A DNA stretch of 5,998 bases from DASRZM01 sp035686365 (GTDB taxonomy: Bacteria > Pseudomonadota > Gammaproteobacteria > Xanthomonadales > Xanthomonadaceae): positions 1 to 5,998 of the forward strand of contig DASRZM010000024.1 in NCBI GenBank assembly GCA_035686365.1, written 5' to 3'. Positions 1-5,307 of this stretch are shown here, in pieces (within the stretch, counting starts at the first letter, position 1; every line of letters starts with the position of its first letter). The translations under genes and the position numbers were made by a program. Below the pieces are notes generated by a model. It saw nothing but the letters and a program-made list of their open reading frames with translations. It made no database searches and was not told the DNA's origin.

Positions 1-687
1 CGAGATCGGGCGGTCGCCCGCGAACACCGGCTCCTGCTCCACGTAGGAGACGTTGAACACGGCCGCGGCGCGCTCACCGCGGGCGCCGACGGTCACGTCG
101 TACGCCTCGGTGTCGCCGTCGCCCTCGTCGTAGGCACCCACCAATGCCGAGACCTGGGCACCTTCGTAGTCCGAACGGGTGATGATGTTGACCACGCCCG
201 CGATCGCGTCGGAACCGTAGATCGCCGAGGCGCCGTCCTTCAGCACTTCGATACGCTCGATGATCGCCACCGGGATGGTGTTCAGGTCGACCGCGCCGTC
301 GATGGTGGTGACCCAGCGGCGGCCGTTGACCAGCACCAGCGTGCGGTTTGAACCGAGGTTGCGCAGGTCCACGCGGGTCTCGCCGTTACCACCGTTGTTG
401 AAGGTGGTGTTCAGCGTGGCGCCGTTGGTCGAGATCTTCTGCAGGATGTCGCCGACCGAGGTCAGGCCGGTCCGCTCGATGTCTTCGCGGGTCAGCGTCA
501 GCACCGGTTGCGCGGTTTCGAAATCCACGCTGCGGCGGATGCGCGAACCGGTCACCTCGATGCGATCGAGTTCGGTGACCTCGTCCTGCACCTGCGCGGC
601 GAGCGGCGGTGCGCCGAACACCGATGCCACGATCGTCGCCGGTGCCAGTGCGGCCAGTATCGATTGGGACAGTAGACTTTTCTTCAT
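1..687 (-). CDS. TonB-dependent outer-membrane receptor, N-terminal part (runs off the left edge)
   Basis: The product is a TonB-dependent receptor, an outer-membrane beta-barrel that takes up a scarce ligand using TonB/ExbBD energy; the ligand cannot be read from this part. The 229 visible codons begin with a signal peptide (MKKSLLSQS, then a hydrophobic stretch to PPLAAQ at about residues 27-32). A short segment follows with LDRIEVTGSRI (40-50), typical of proteobacterial receptors. The plug domain runs from about residue 55 to 170, with DIERTGLTSVGDILQ (69-83), RVDLRNLGSNRTLVLVNGRR (105-124), VDLNTIP (133-139) and IERIEVLKDGASAIYGSDAI (143-162), then GVVNIIT. The barrel starts after about 175. 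The ATG at 685-687 is chosen because it gives a clean signal peptide and has GGAG 8 nt upstream. Codon 229 ends exactly at base 1, so at least two thirds of the gene lies outside. The plug style matches receptors abundant in Xanthomonadales and related orders. Family assignment is firm; substrate is unknown. Confidence 0.95.
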   Translation of the reverse strand, partial: MKKSLLSQSILAALAPATIVASVFGAPPLAAQVQDEVTELDRIEVTGSRIRRSVDFETAQPVLTLTREDIERTGLTSVGDILQKISTNGATLNTTFNNGGNGETRVDLRNLGSNRTLVLVNGRRWVTTIDGAVDLNTIPVAIIERIEVLKDGASAIYGSDAIAGVVNIITRSDYEGAQVSALVGAYDEGDGDTEAYDVTVGARGERAAAVFNVSYVEQEPVFAGDRPIS

Positions 688-689
688 TG

Positions 690-750
690 CGGGGTCTCCC
701 TCTGCGTTTGTTAAACGTGCGTAAAGCACTCACGCAAAGTAGAGACCCCG
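690..750 (-). promoter_or_regulatory. Structured 5' leader of the TonB receptor, ribosome binding site inside a 9-bp stem
   Basis: On the receptor mRNA, CGGGGTCTC (750-742) is a perfect 9-bp complement of GAGACCCCG (698-690). The second arm contains most of the Shine-Dalgarno core GGAG (699-696), which lies 8 nt before the ATG at 687. Between the arms are two smaller perfect inverted repeats: GTGC-TTTAC-GCAC (729-717) and CGTTT-AAC-AAACG (717-705), which share one base. The whole resembles a three-way junction closed by a stem that would hide the ribosome binding site. The complementarity is seen directly; regulation is inferred. I do not recognise it as a named riboswitch class. It might instead be bound by a protein, or be incidental in GC-rich DNA. 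Confidence 0.45.
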
Positions 751-771
751 GGCCGACTCGGGTGTGCCGGT

Positions 772-800
772 CTTGTCCTTTGTATTTACCGTCCTTGTCC
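772..800 (-). promoter_or_regulatory. Two direct copies of GGACAAG flanking an A/T-rich patch; candidate promoter/operator of the receptor gene
   Basis: Read on the minus strand, GGACAAG occurs at 800-794 and again at 778-772, exactly 22 bp apart, about two helical turns. Between them is GGTAAATACAAA, the most A/T-rich patch in the gap upstream of the receptor and a loose -10 candidate. Paired direct repeats around a promoter are a common activator or repressor arrangement, but no specific regulator is identifiable and the -10 match is weak. Confidence 0.3.
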
Positions 801-810
801 TGCTCGGTGG

Positions 811-830
811 GCCGGCGCCTCCGGGCCGGC
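811..830 (-). terminator. GC hairpin after the aldose dehydrogenase gene (weak terminator candidate)
   Basis: GCCGGC at 811-816 can pair with GCCGGC at 825-830 across an 8-nt loop, starting 8 bp past the dehydrogenase stop codon. No T-run follows on the minus strand, so it is not a canonical intrinsic terminator. It may slow polymerase, protect the 3' end, or do nothing. Without a firm terminator, read-through from the dehydrogenase gene into the receptor gene is possible. Confidence 0.3.
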
Positions 831-837
831 GCAGGCC

Positions 838-2058
838 TCAGCCGCCGGCCGGATTCAGCCGCAGCAGCCGGCCGCCGCCGCTTGCCGGTCCGTCCTCCAG
901 CATCCAGATGTCGCCCTCGGGCCCCTGCTCGATCTCGCGCATGCGCTGGTCCATGTCGAAGCGCTCGGCCTCGCGCGCGCTGGTGCCGTCGAACTCGACC
1001 CGCACCAGGGTCTTGCCGGACAGGCCCGCGATCAGTCCATTGCCGCGCCACTGCGCGAAGCGATCGCCCGAGTAGATGATGAAGCCACCCGGCGAGATCA
1101 CCGGCGTCCAGGTGATTTCCGGCGCGTTGAACTCGGGCCGGGTGTCGTGGTCGGGGATCCGGCGGCCGTCGTAGTGGTCGCCGTTGGAGACGATCGGGTA
1201 GCCGTAGTTGTCGCCGCGCTCGATCAGGTTCAGCTCGTCGCCTCCGCGCGGTCCCATCTCGTGCGCCCACAGCCGGCCCTGGGCGTCGAAGGCCAGGCCC
1301 AGCGGATTGCGGTGTCCGAGCGTCCAGATCTGCGCGCTGACGCCGCCGTCGGCGGCGAAGGGATTGTCCTGGGGTACGCGCCCGTCCTCGTGCAGGCGCA
1401 CGATCTTGCCCAGGTTGCCCTGCATGTCCTGCGCCGGGTCGAAGTGCTGGCGCTCCCCGGAGCTGATGTACAGGTAGCCGTCGGGGCCGAAGGCGATGCG
1501 GTGCCCGTAGTGGCCGCGCCCGGTGACCTTGGGCTGCTGGCGCCAGATCACTTCCAGTGCGCTCAGCGCACCGCCGCCGGCATCGTCGCGCGCGAGCCTG
1601 GCGCGGGCGACCGCGGCGCCGCGCGTGTCGGCCTCGCCGGCTTCGGCATAGCTGAGGTAGATCAGGCCGTTGTCGGCGAAGCGCGGGTGCGGGACGACGT
1701 CGCCCAGTCCGCCCTGGCCACCGTAGGCGACCTGCGGAACCCCGGTGATCTCGCCGATGCTTCCGTCGGGCGCCATCAGCTTCAGGCGCCCGGCCTTCTC
1801 GGTGACCAGCAGGCTGCCGTCGGGCAGGAAGCTCATCGCCCAGGGTTCGTCGAACTGCGCCACCGGCGTCACCGTGAACGGGCGTGCGCCCGCAGCCGGT
1901 GCCCGATCCGGTGCCGCCGCCTCCGGCGCCTGCACTTGCGTGCCGGTGTCACCGGCGGCCGTGTCGCCGGCGTCGGATCCGGAATCGGTCGGGCAGCCGG
2001 TCAGCACCAGTGCGGCGTACAGGGCTGCAAGTGGCAGGGCGAGACGGTGAGAGGACAT
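838..2058 (-). CDS. PQQ-dependent aldose sugar dehydrogenase lipoprotein (YliI/GSDH-like)
   Basis: The 406-residue product belongs to the glucose/sorbosone dehydrogenase family of six-bladed beta-propellers, including E. coli YliI (Asd), which oxidise aldose sugars with PQQ in the periplasm. A lipoprotein signal is clear: MSSHRLALPLAALYAALVL and lipobox LTGC with Cys22. Proline after the cysteine, not aspartate, fits outer-membrane sorting. An Asp/Ala/Gly/Thr-rich tether (23-58) follows. The propeller starts near residue 60 with EPWAMSFLPDGSLLVTEKAG (71-90). Family motifs are GQGGLGDVVPHPRF (114-127), GRGHYGHRIAF (180-190), AQDMQGNLGKIVRL (209-222), GHRNPLGLAF (248-257), HEMGPRGGDELN (266-277), NYGYP (284-288) and LEDGP near the end. 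The start at 2058 has AGGAG 7 nt upstream; a start 14 codons earlier would spoil the signal peptide. Neighbours on this strand are the 49-residue gene upstream and the receptor gene downstream. The exact sugar, and whether PQQ is made or taken up, cannot be told. Confidence 0.93.
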   Translation of the reverse strand: MSSHRLALPLAALYAALVLTGCPTDSGSDAGDTAAGDTGTQVQAPEAAAPDRAPAAGARPFTVTPVAQFDEPWAMSFLPDGSLLVTEKAGRLKLMAPDGSIGEITGVPQVAYGGQGGLGDVVPHPRFADNGLIYLSYAEAGEADTRGAAVARARLARDDAGGGALSALEVIWRQQPKVTGRGHYGHRIAFGPDGYLYISSGERQHFDPAQDMQGNLGKIVRLHEDGRVPQDNPFAADGGVSAQIWTLGHRNPLGLAFDAQGRLWAHEMGPRGGDELNLIERGDNYGYPIVSNGDHYDGRRIPDHDTRPEFNAPEITWTPVISPGGFIIYSGDRFAQWRGNGLIAGLSGKTLVRVEFDGTSAREAERFDMDQRMREIEQGPEGDIWMLEDGPASGGGRLLRLNPAGG

Positions 2059-2065
2059 GGCGGTA

Positions 2066-2070
2066 CTCCT
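2066..2070 (-). promoter_or_regulatory. Ribosome binding site deciding the start of the aldose dehydrogenase
   Basis: AGGAG on the minus strand lies 7 nt before the ATG at 2058. The alternative ATG at 2100 has no such site, so this element supports the shorter protein with a clean lipoprotein signal. Confidence 0.75.
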
Positions 2071-2102
2071 GGCGTTCGCGGGATTGCAAAGGTATCGCAC
2101 CG

Positions 2103-2121
2103 CGCCTGCGTTGTGCAGGCG
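2103..2121. repeat. Perfect 7-bp inverted repeat between the small gene and the aldose dehydrogenase
   Basis: CGCCTGC (2103-2109) and GCAGGCG (2115-2121) flank a 5-nt spacer. The repeat lies 22 bp past the stop of the 49-residue gene and 45 bp before the dehydrogenase start. It could be an attenuating hairpin between the two genes or an operator for the dehydrogenase. No T-run follows on the minus strand. Confidence 0.4.
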
Positions 2122-2142
2122 TCGCCTCGCAAGGATCGGGCT

Positions 2143-2292
2143 TCATTTGCGACGGGGTGCGCCGGGCGTGGTCGGAATCAGGCAAGCGGGCGGATCGCTG
2201 GCCGGAAAGGTCGCCTCCAGTTGCTCGTCCAGAGCCGTATCGTCCGGGGCGGAGGGCGCTGGCCTGGCATCGCGCGCGTCCGGGCCGTTCAC
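2143..2292 (-). CDS. 49-residue conserved small protein with the TFPASDPP motif
   Basis: This short gene starts with GTG and is easily missed. AGGAG (2303-2299, minus strand) stands 6 nt before the GTG at 2292, an ideal spacing. The protein begins NGPDARDARPAPSAPDD, then carries LDEQLEATFPASDPPA (residues 21-36) and ends in GAPRRK. The core '(L)xxxLExTFPASDP' is, from memory, a recurring signature of very small, soluble, uncharacterised proteins in many proteobacteria. No function is established that I know of. No membrane segment or signal peptide is present; the N-terminal half is Pro/Ala/Asp-rich and probably disordered. It lies 84 bp upstream of the aldose dehydrogenase on the same strand, so co-transcription is possible, with a hairpin between. 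The motif and the good ribosome binding site together make a real gene likely. Confidence 0.75.
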   Translation of the reverse strand: MNGPDARDARPAPSAPDDTALDEQLEATFPASDPPACLIPTTPGAPRRK

Positions 2293-2432
2293 GGGGGTCT
2301 CCTGATGGGACCGATCCGCGCAGTGTCGGGCCGACGCGGTGAAGCGCGCGTCCGCGCAATCGCGGCCGGCGCCGCTATGCTATCGGACCTGCGCGCGCAC
2401 ACGCCGCGCGAGAGCCCGGTCCGCGATCGCCG
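2293..2432. promoter_or_regulatory. Divergent promoter region between the TFPASDPP gene and the acyltransferase
   Basis: These 140 bp separate two divergent start codons. The one A/T-containing patch is GCTATGCTATCGG (2374-2386). On the plus strand it offers TATGCT (2376-2381) as a -10-like hexamer about 52 bp before the acyltransferase ATG. On the minus strand the same bases offer TAGCAT, about 85 bp before the GTG of the small gene. No good -35 is visible on either strand. No other gene or repeat was seen here. Confidence 0.35.
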
Positions 2433-3338
2433 ATGCCCACAATCCCCCGCCCGCACGACATCGCCCGACGTGCGCGCCGCTTCGCACAGCTGTTCGTGCT
2501 GCCGCCGCTGGCCAGCCTGCTGCCGTGGCCGCTGAGCCGCCGGCTGCTGCGTGCACTCGCGCGATGGCGATGGCTGTATCGAGACGAAGTGGAGGCCGCC
2601 CTGGCGCACGCCCAGCGAGCAGGCCGCGTGGCCGATGCCGGTGCATTCGGGCGGCGGCTGCGCTGGCGCATCCTGGTCGATCACATGGACTGCTTCCTGG
2701 TGCCGCTGCGTGGCCGCGGCTACCTGCGCCGCTGGGTGCGCGTGGAGGGCGACCCGCTGCCGCAGGATGGACCGGCGGTGTTCGTAGGCAGCCACCACGG
2801 CTGCGGCTACTGGCTGCTGCCGTACCTGCGCGAGCGCGGCCTGCCGGTGCAGATCGTCGCGCCGCGGCTGGCGCCGGTGCTGCAGGCCCCCTCGCCGATC
2901 GAGAACCTGTACGTGCGCGTGCGCCATCGCCTGCTGGCCGTGGCCTCGGGGCGGCCGCTGGCCTACCGCGGCCAGGCGGCCGAGACGATCGGGCGCATCC
3001 TCGACGGTGGCGGCGCGGCCTTCGCCCTGGCCGACATGCCCACCAGCCGGGCCGACGCCGTGTCCGTCGAGCTGGCCGGCATCCCCGCGAAGCTGGCGCA
3101 GAACATGTTCGAACTGGCTGCGCGCCACGGTGCGCCGGTGTTCCTGTTCCATTCCGACACCGACCTGGACAGCGGCGAGCGCCGGATCCGCTTCGTGCGC
3201 GCGCGCGCCCACACGCCCGAGGGCCAGGTCCGCGAGTTCGCGGCGCTGCTGGATGCGGCGATCGCCGCCGACCCAACCGGCTGGCGCTTCTGGTCGATTG
3301 CGCCCTCGCTGCTGGAGTTCCCGGCCAGCGGCAGCTGA
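2433..3338 (+). CDS. LpxL/HtrB-like acyltransferase with a degenerate catalytic motif
   Basis: The 301-residue product resembles the lysophospholipid acyltransferase superfamily, particularly LpxL/LpxM-type enzymes that add fatty acyl chains to lipid A or other glycolipids at the inner membrane. The N-terminus has a basic, hydrophobic helix (FVLPPLASLLPWPLSRRLL, 21-39), the usual membrane-contact element. A family-like core follows: PAVFVGSHHGCGYWLLPYL (114-132), ENLYVRVRHRLLAV (157-170), GGGAAFALADMPTSR (192-206), LAGIPAKLAQNMFELAARHG (214-233), PVFLF (235-239) and the closing WRFWSIAPSLLEF (284-296), which matches the 'W..R.' end of LpxL proteins. LpxL enzymes carry H-x4-D/E. Here H121 and H122 are followed at that distance by Y126 and W127, so the usual acid is absent. 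The ATG at 2433 is the only plausible start, since an in-frame stop lies at 2340, but no good Shine-Dalgarno is seen. It may be an active divergent acyltransferase with a different catalytic pair, or an inactive relative. The substrate is unknown. Confidence 0.75.
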   Translation: MPTIPRPHDIARRARRFAQLFVLPPLASLLPWPLSRRLLRALARWRWLYRDEVEAALAHAQRAGRVADAGAFGRRLRWRILVDHMDCFLVPLRGRGYLRRWVRVEGDPLPQDGPAVFVGSHHGCGYWLLPYLRERGLPVQIVAPRLAPVLQAPSPIENLYVRVRHRLLAVASGRPLAYRGQAAETIGRILDGGGAAFALADMPTSRADAVSVELAGIPAKLAQNMFELAARHGAPVFLFHSDTDLDSGERRIRFVRARAHTPEGQVREFAALLDAAIAADPTGWRFWSIAPSLLEFPASGS

Positions 3339-3343
3339 GGCGG

Positions 3344-3359
3344 CCGCGGAGCGCCGCGG
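3344..3359. terminator. GC hairpin between convergent genes
   Basis: CCGCGG (3344-3349) and CCGCGG (3354-3359) form a perfect 6-bp stem with an AGCG loop, in the 30-bp gap between the stops of the acyltransferase (plus) and the methyltransferase (minus). It is the only candidate for a shared bidirectional terminator. It has no T-run on either side, so termination here would be weak or factor-dependent. Confidence 0.35.
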
Positions 3360-3368
3360 AGGTCGGGC

Positions 3369-3917
3369 TCAGCCGCGCACGCAGTCGAAATACATGCTGA
3401 TCGCCTCGCCCGGCCGGCGCTGGTCGAGCCCGCGCAGTTCGGCAAAGGCGCTTTGGTTGTACTGGACCCTGTGCACCTGGAAGCCGGCCGGCTCGAGCAC
3501 CGCGCGCAGCGTGGGCTCGTCGTAGAAGAAGCGGTGGCCGCCGAAGGTCATGGCCTTGTTGACCAGCTCGCCCAGGGTGCCGGTCAGCAGCGGGATGCCC
3601 ACGCTTTCGTCCCAGAGCTGGCGCAGGCGGAGCTCGGCGCGAACGTACATGTGCAGCAGCACCGCCAGATCCGGCGTGAGCAGGCGCAGCGCGCCGCCGG
3701 GGCGCAGCATGCGATGGCATTCGGCGAAGAACCCCATCGCCTGCTCGAGCGTGAGCTGGCCGATGAAGTCCTCCGACTGCAGGAAGCCGGCGCAGGCGTC
3801 GGCGAACGGCAACGGGCGCGAGAGGTCGGCGCACACATCGGGCTGCCATTGGCGGTCGAAATCCACGTGGATCCAGCCGGGCAGCCGCACACCGCCGGAT
3901 CCGAGCGAGATTTTCAT
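3369..3917 (-). CDS. Small class I SAM-dependent methyltransferase
   Basis: The 182-residue product looks like a compact Rossmann-fold methyltransferase of the predicted SAM-dependent group often found in polysaccharide and glycan loci (Methyltransf_11/COG4627-like, from memory). The glycine loop is MKISLGSGG (1-9), followed by the acidic SAM-ribose position HVDFD (17-21). Next come DVCADLSRPLPFAD (27-40), ECHRMLRPGGALRLLTPDL (66-84) with the usual 'RxLxPGG' turn, and HRFFYDEPTLRAVLEPAGF (128-146) near the C-terminus. The ATG at 3917 is chosen because the protein then opens on the first beta strand, and because it overlaps the deacetylase stop as ATGA (3917-3914), the mark of translational coupling. 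A start 15 codons upstream would add a Pro/Arg-rich, non-homologous tail. The protein has no signal peptide and should be cytosolic. It probably methylates a sugar or glycan precursor handled together with the deacetylase, but that is inferred from context only. Confidence 0.85.
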   Translation of the reverse strand: MKISLGSGGVRLPGWIHVDFDRQWQPDVCADLSRPLPFADACAGFLQSEDFIGQLTLEQAMGFFAECHRMLRPGGALRLLTPDLAVLLHMYVRAELRLRQLWDESVGIPLLTGTLGELVNKAMTFGGHRFFYDEPTLRAVLEPAGFQVHRVQYNQSAFAELRGLDQRRPGEAISMYFDCVRG

Positions 3918-4747
3918 GCTTGCGGGCTTCCCCGGATTTCGTGGTCGAGGGTCACTGCACACGCGGCCAGCAGGTGTGCGAGGGCATCGGTGCTGTCCCA
4001 GTCGCGCCCGCAGACGTAGCGTGGGAGGTTCCAGCGCGAGGCCGCGGCCGTCAATGGGGCCGGTTCGGTGCCGAAGGCGGCTTCAAGCCCGATCTGCGGA
4101 CCGCGCCGCGGTAGCCAGTGGTTGCGGAGGAAGTCGCTGGCTTCGCCCCAGGGATAGGCCAGGTAGCGTGGCCGGCGTCCGCAAGCGGCCTGGATGTAGT
4201 CGCTGGCCTGGGTGACCTCGGCCTCGGCTTCGGCCTCGGTGTCGATGTTGGCGAAGGTGCCCCGGTGGTTCGACCGCTGCGCCGTGTGGGCGACCAGCGG
4301 GTGATTGTGGTCCCAGCTGTGGTTCTCCAGTGCGATCAGGCCGCTCTCGCTGGTCGGGCGCCACCAGCGCTCGTGCATCAGGTCCGGCCCAAACTGGTCG
4401 GCCAGTGCCGAGGACAAGGCCTGCCTGGCCTGCGGCGAGGCGATCACGAAGGCGCTGGCGTGCAGGCCCGGCAGGCGGCGGCGGAATCCGGACAGGATCT
4501 GCAACAGCGAGGGCAGCGGCCCCAGCGTGGGGTGCTCCAGGGGCTCGCCGTCGATCCGGGTCCCGTCGTCGAAGGTCAGGGCGACCCCGTCGCCGCACTC
4601 GGGCGAGAGCAGCGCGTGCAGCGGATGCACGGCCACGCCGTGGGCCGCCAGCCAGGCCAGGTCCTCCTGCACGGCCAGCAGGTCGTTGCCGCTGCGGGCG
4701 GACGATTCCAGGCGCGCGCAGTGATAGGTGAGGATCAGCTTGCCCAA
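3914..4747 (-). CDS. Polysaccharide deacetylase (NodB-fold, carbohydrate esterase 4-like), probable TTG start
   Basis: The product is a metal-dependent deacetylase that would remove acetyl groups from an N-acetylated sugar. With a TTG start at 4747 it is 277 residues and opens MGKLILTYHCARLE, the normal first strand of this family. Motif 1 is ALTFDDGT (56-63), with the metal Asp and the catalytic Asp. After an unusually long spacer (about 80 residues) comes motif 2, NHSWDHNH (142-149), with the H-S-x-x-H metal histidines. Motif 3 is RYLAYPWGEASD (194-205). A later RWNLPRYVCGRDWDS (238-252) fits the family's C-terminal 'PR...RD' element. No signal peptide is visible, so it may act on a cytosolic or membrane-linked precursor. 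The frame stays open to 5245, but that extension is Pro/Arg/Gly-rich low-complexity sequence and is probably not translated. The TTG lacks a strong Shine-Dalgarno, so the start is the weak point. The gene overlaps the downstream methyltransferase by 4 bp. Confidence 0.85.
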   Translation of the reverse strand: MGKLILTYHCARLESSARSGNDLLAVQEDLAWLAAHGVAVHPLHALLSPECGDGVALTFDDGTRIDGEPLEHPTLGPLPSLLQILSGFRRRLPGLHASAFVIASPQARQALSSALADQFGPDLMHERWWRPTSESGLIALENHSWDHNHPLVAHTAQRSNHRGTFANIDTEAEAEAEVTQASDYIQAACGRRPRYLAYPWGEASDFLRNHWLPRRGPQIGLEAAFGTEPAPLTAAASRWNLPRYVCGRDWDSTDALAHLLAACAVTLDHEIRGSPQA

Positions 4748-5005
4748 GAGTGTGGCGTCGATGGGTGGGACCTGGGCCGCCGCGTCTGCCGCCGCGGCGG
4801 GGCGCCACGATACCGCACCGGCCCGGCCCCTCGCAGGCGCCGGCGGGCTGTGTTGAGCGGTTCCGGCACCGGGCACAGGACCCGGGGCGAGCTCGACCGG
4901 GGACCGGGCCGGGCCTGTGACTGGCGGACCCCGGCATCGCGACCGCGCCTGGGCGGGATCGGCGCCCCGGCAGGCCCCGGTTTCGCGCTCTGAGCGGCCT
5001 CGCCG
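4748..5005. other. GC-rich intergenic stretch with no supported gene
   Basis: Apart from the -10-like TATCGT, I see only GC-rich sequence and short palindromes here, the best being the perfect 12-bp CCGCCGCGGCGG at 4789-4800. Open frames cross it on both strands, but their products are Pro/Arg/Gly-rich, have no motif, and lack ribosome binding sites. I take it as the spacer between the divergent deacetylase and 61-residue genes. Confidence 0.5.
4807..4812 (-). promoter_or_regulatory. Possible -10 element upstream of the deacetylase-methyltransferase unit
   Basis: TATCGT on the minus strand, within GGTATCGTGG, is the only -10-like hexamer in the GC-rich gap and lies 60 bp before the TTG start at 4747. 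This spacing resembles that of the candidate elements before the acyltransferase and the 61-residue gene. No clear -35 is seen. Confidence 0.25.
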
Positions 5006-5016
5006 TAGAATCGGCG
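5001..5016 (+). promoter_or_regulatory. -10-like TAGAAT framed by inverted repeats, promoter of the 61-residue gene
   Basis: TAGAAT (5006-5011) matches five of six -10 consensus bases and is framed exactly by CGCCG (5001-5005) and CGGCG (5012-5016), a perfect 5-bp inverted repeat. It lies 52 bp before the ATG at 5063. The -35 is not convincing. The framing repeat could be a repressor site over the -10, or chance. Confidence 0.45.
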
Positions 5017-5019
5017 CGT

Positions 5020-5034
5020 CCGGCCCTGGGCCGG
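5020..5034. repeat. 15-bp palindrome in the leader of the 61-residue gene
   Basis: CCGGCCC-T-GGGCCGG is a perfect 7-bp inverted repeat around one base, between the -10-like element and the ribosome binding site. It would sit at or near the transcript's 5' end. An operator or an mRNA-protecting hairpin are both possible. Confidence 0.4.
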
Positions 5035-5062
5035 CCATTCCGCGTCCCACAGGAGAGATGCC

Positions 5063-5248
5063 ATGACCAAGCTCGACAAGCCGCTGCGCCGCGAGGTGGA
5101 TATCGGCGGGACCGCCTATACGCTGACCATCGATCCCGAAGGGCTCAAGCTGACCCAGAAGGGCCACCGCAAGGGCATCGAGCTGAACTGGAAGCAAGTG
5201 CTGGACAGCGAGCACGGCGGCGGCTCGGCGTCCGGCTACGGCCACTGA
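5063..5248 (+). CDS. 61-residue conserved-type small protein (KLDKPLRRE family)
   Basis: The product opens MTKLDKPLRREVDIGG, continues AYTLTIDPEGLKLTQKGHRKGIELNWKQVL and ends in SEHGGGSASGYGH. The first 47 residues look like a small all-beta fold with alternating hydrophobic strands, and match, from memory, short uncharacterised proteins of gammaproteobacteria that begin 'KLDKPLKREI' and carry 'EGLKLxxKGxRKGxELxW'. No signal peptide, membrane segment or catalytic motif is visible. The Gly/Ser/His-rich last 13 residues look unlike the ordered part. AGGAG (5051-5055) is 7 nt before the ATG at 5063; another ATG at 5058 is out of frame and too close to it. The gene stands alone, with its own -10-like element upstream and a strong hairpin downstream. 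Function is unknown; I would not guess beyond a cytosolic accessory role. Confidence 0.82.
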   Translation: MTKLDKPLRREVDIGGTAYTLTIDPEGLKLTQKGHRKGIELNWKQVLDSEHGGGSASGYGH

Positions 5249-5254
5249 CCCCCG

Positions 5255-5284
5255 GCCCGGTCGCCGCCGGCCGGCGGCCCGGGC
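5255..5284. terminator. Long GC hairpin after the 61-residue gene
   Basis: A perfect 16-bp palindrome (5263-5278, arms GCCGCCGG and CCGGCGGC) is extended by GCCCGG (5255-5260) pairing with CCGGGC (5279-5284), with a 2-nt bulge on one side. It begins 7 bp after the stop codon. No T-run follows, so it is terminator-like in place and stability but not a canonical intrinsic terminator. Confidence 0.5.
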
Positions 5285-5307
5285 ACGGTCAAGGAAGGTC
5301 TGGGCAA

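Noticed and set aside
386..1270. 294-residue minus-strand open frame across the receptor leader
   Set aside because: Overlaps the receptor signal peptide and the dehydrogenase C-terminus in another frame; composition is Arg/Pro/Gly-rich without motifs.
1147..2535. 462-residue plus-strand open frame opposite the aldose dehydrogenase
   Set aside because: It mirrors the dehydrogenase codons, has no recognisable domain and no ribosome binding site, and crosses the 49-residue gene and the start of the acyltransferase.
2380..3849. 489-residue minus-strand open frame across the acyltransferase and methyltransferase
   Set aside because: It is Arg/Ala/Pro-rich, antisense or out of frame to two genes with clear family motifs; a GC-rich shadow frame.
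4748..5245. N-terminal extension of the deacetylase up to an ATG at 5245
   Set aside because: Low-complexity Pro/Arg/Gly sequence antisense to the 61-residue gene; deacetylases of this type begin at the LILTYH strand.
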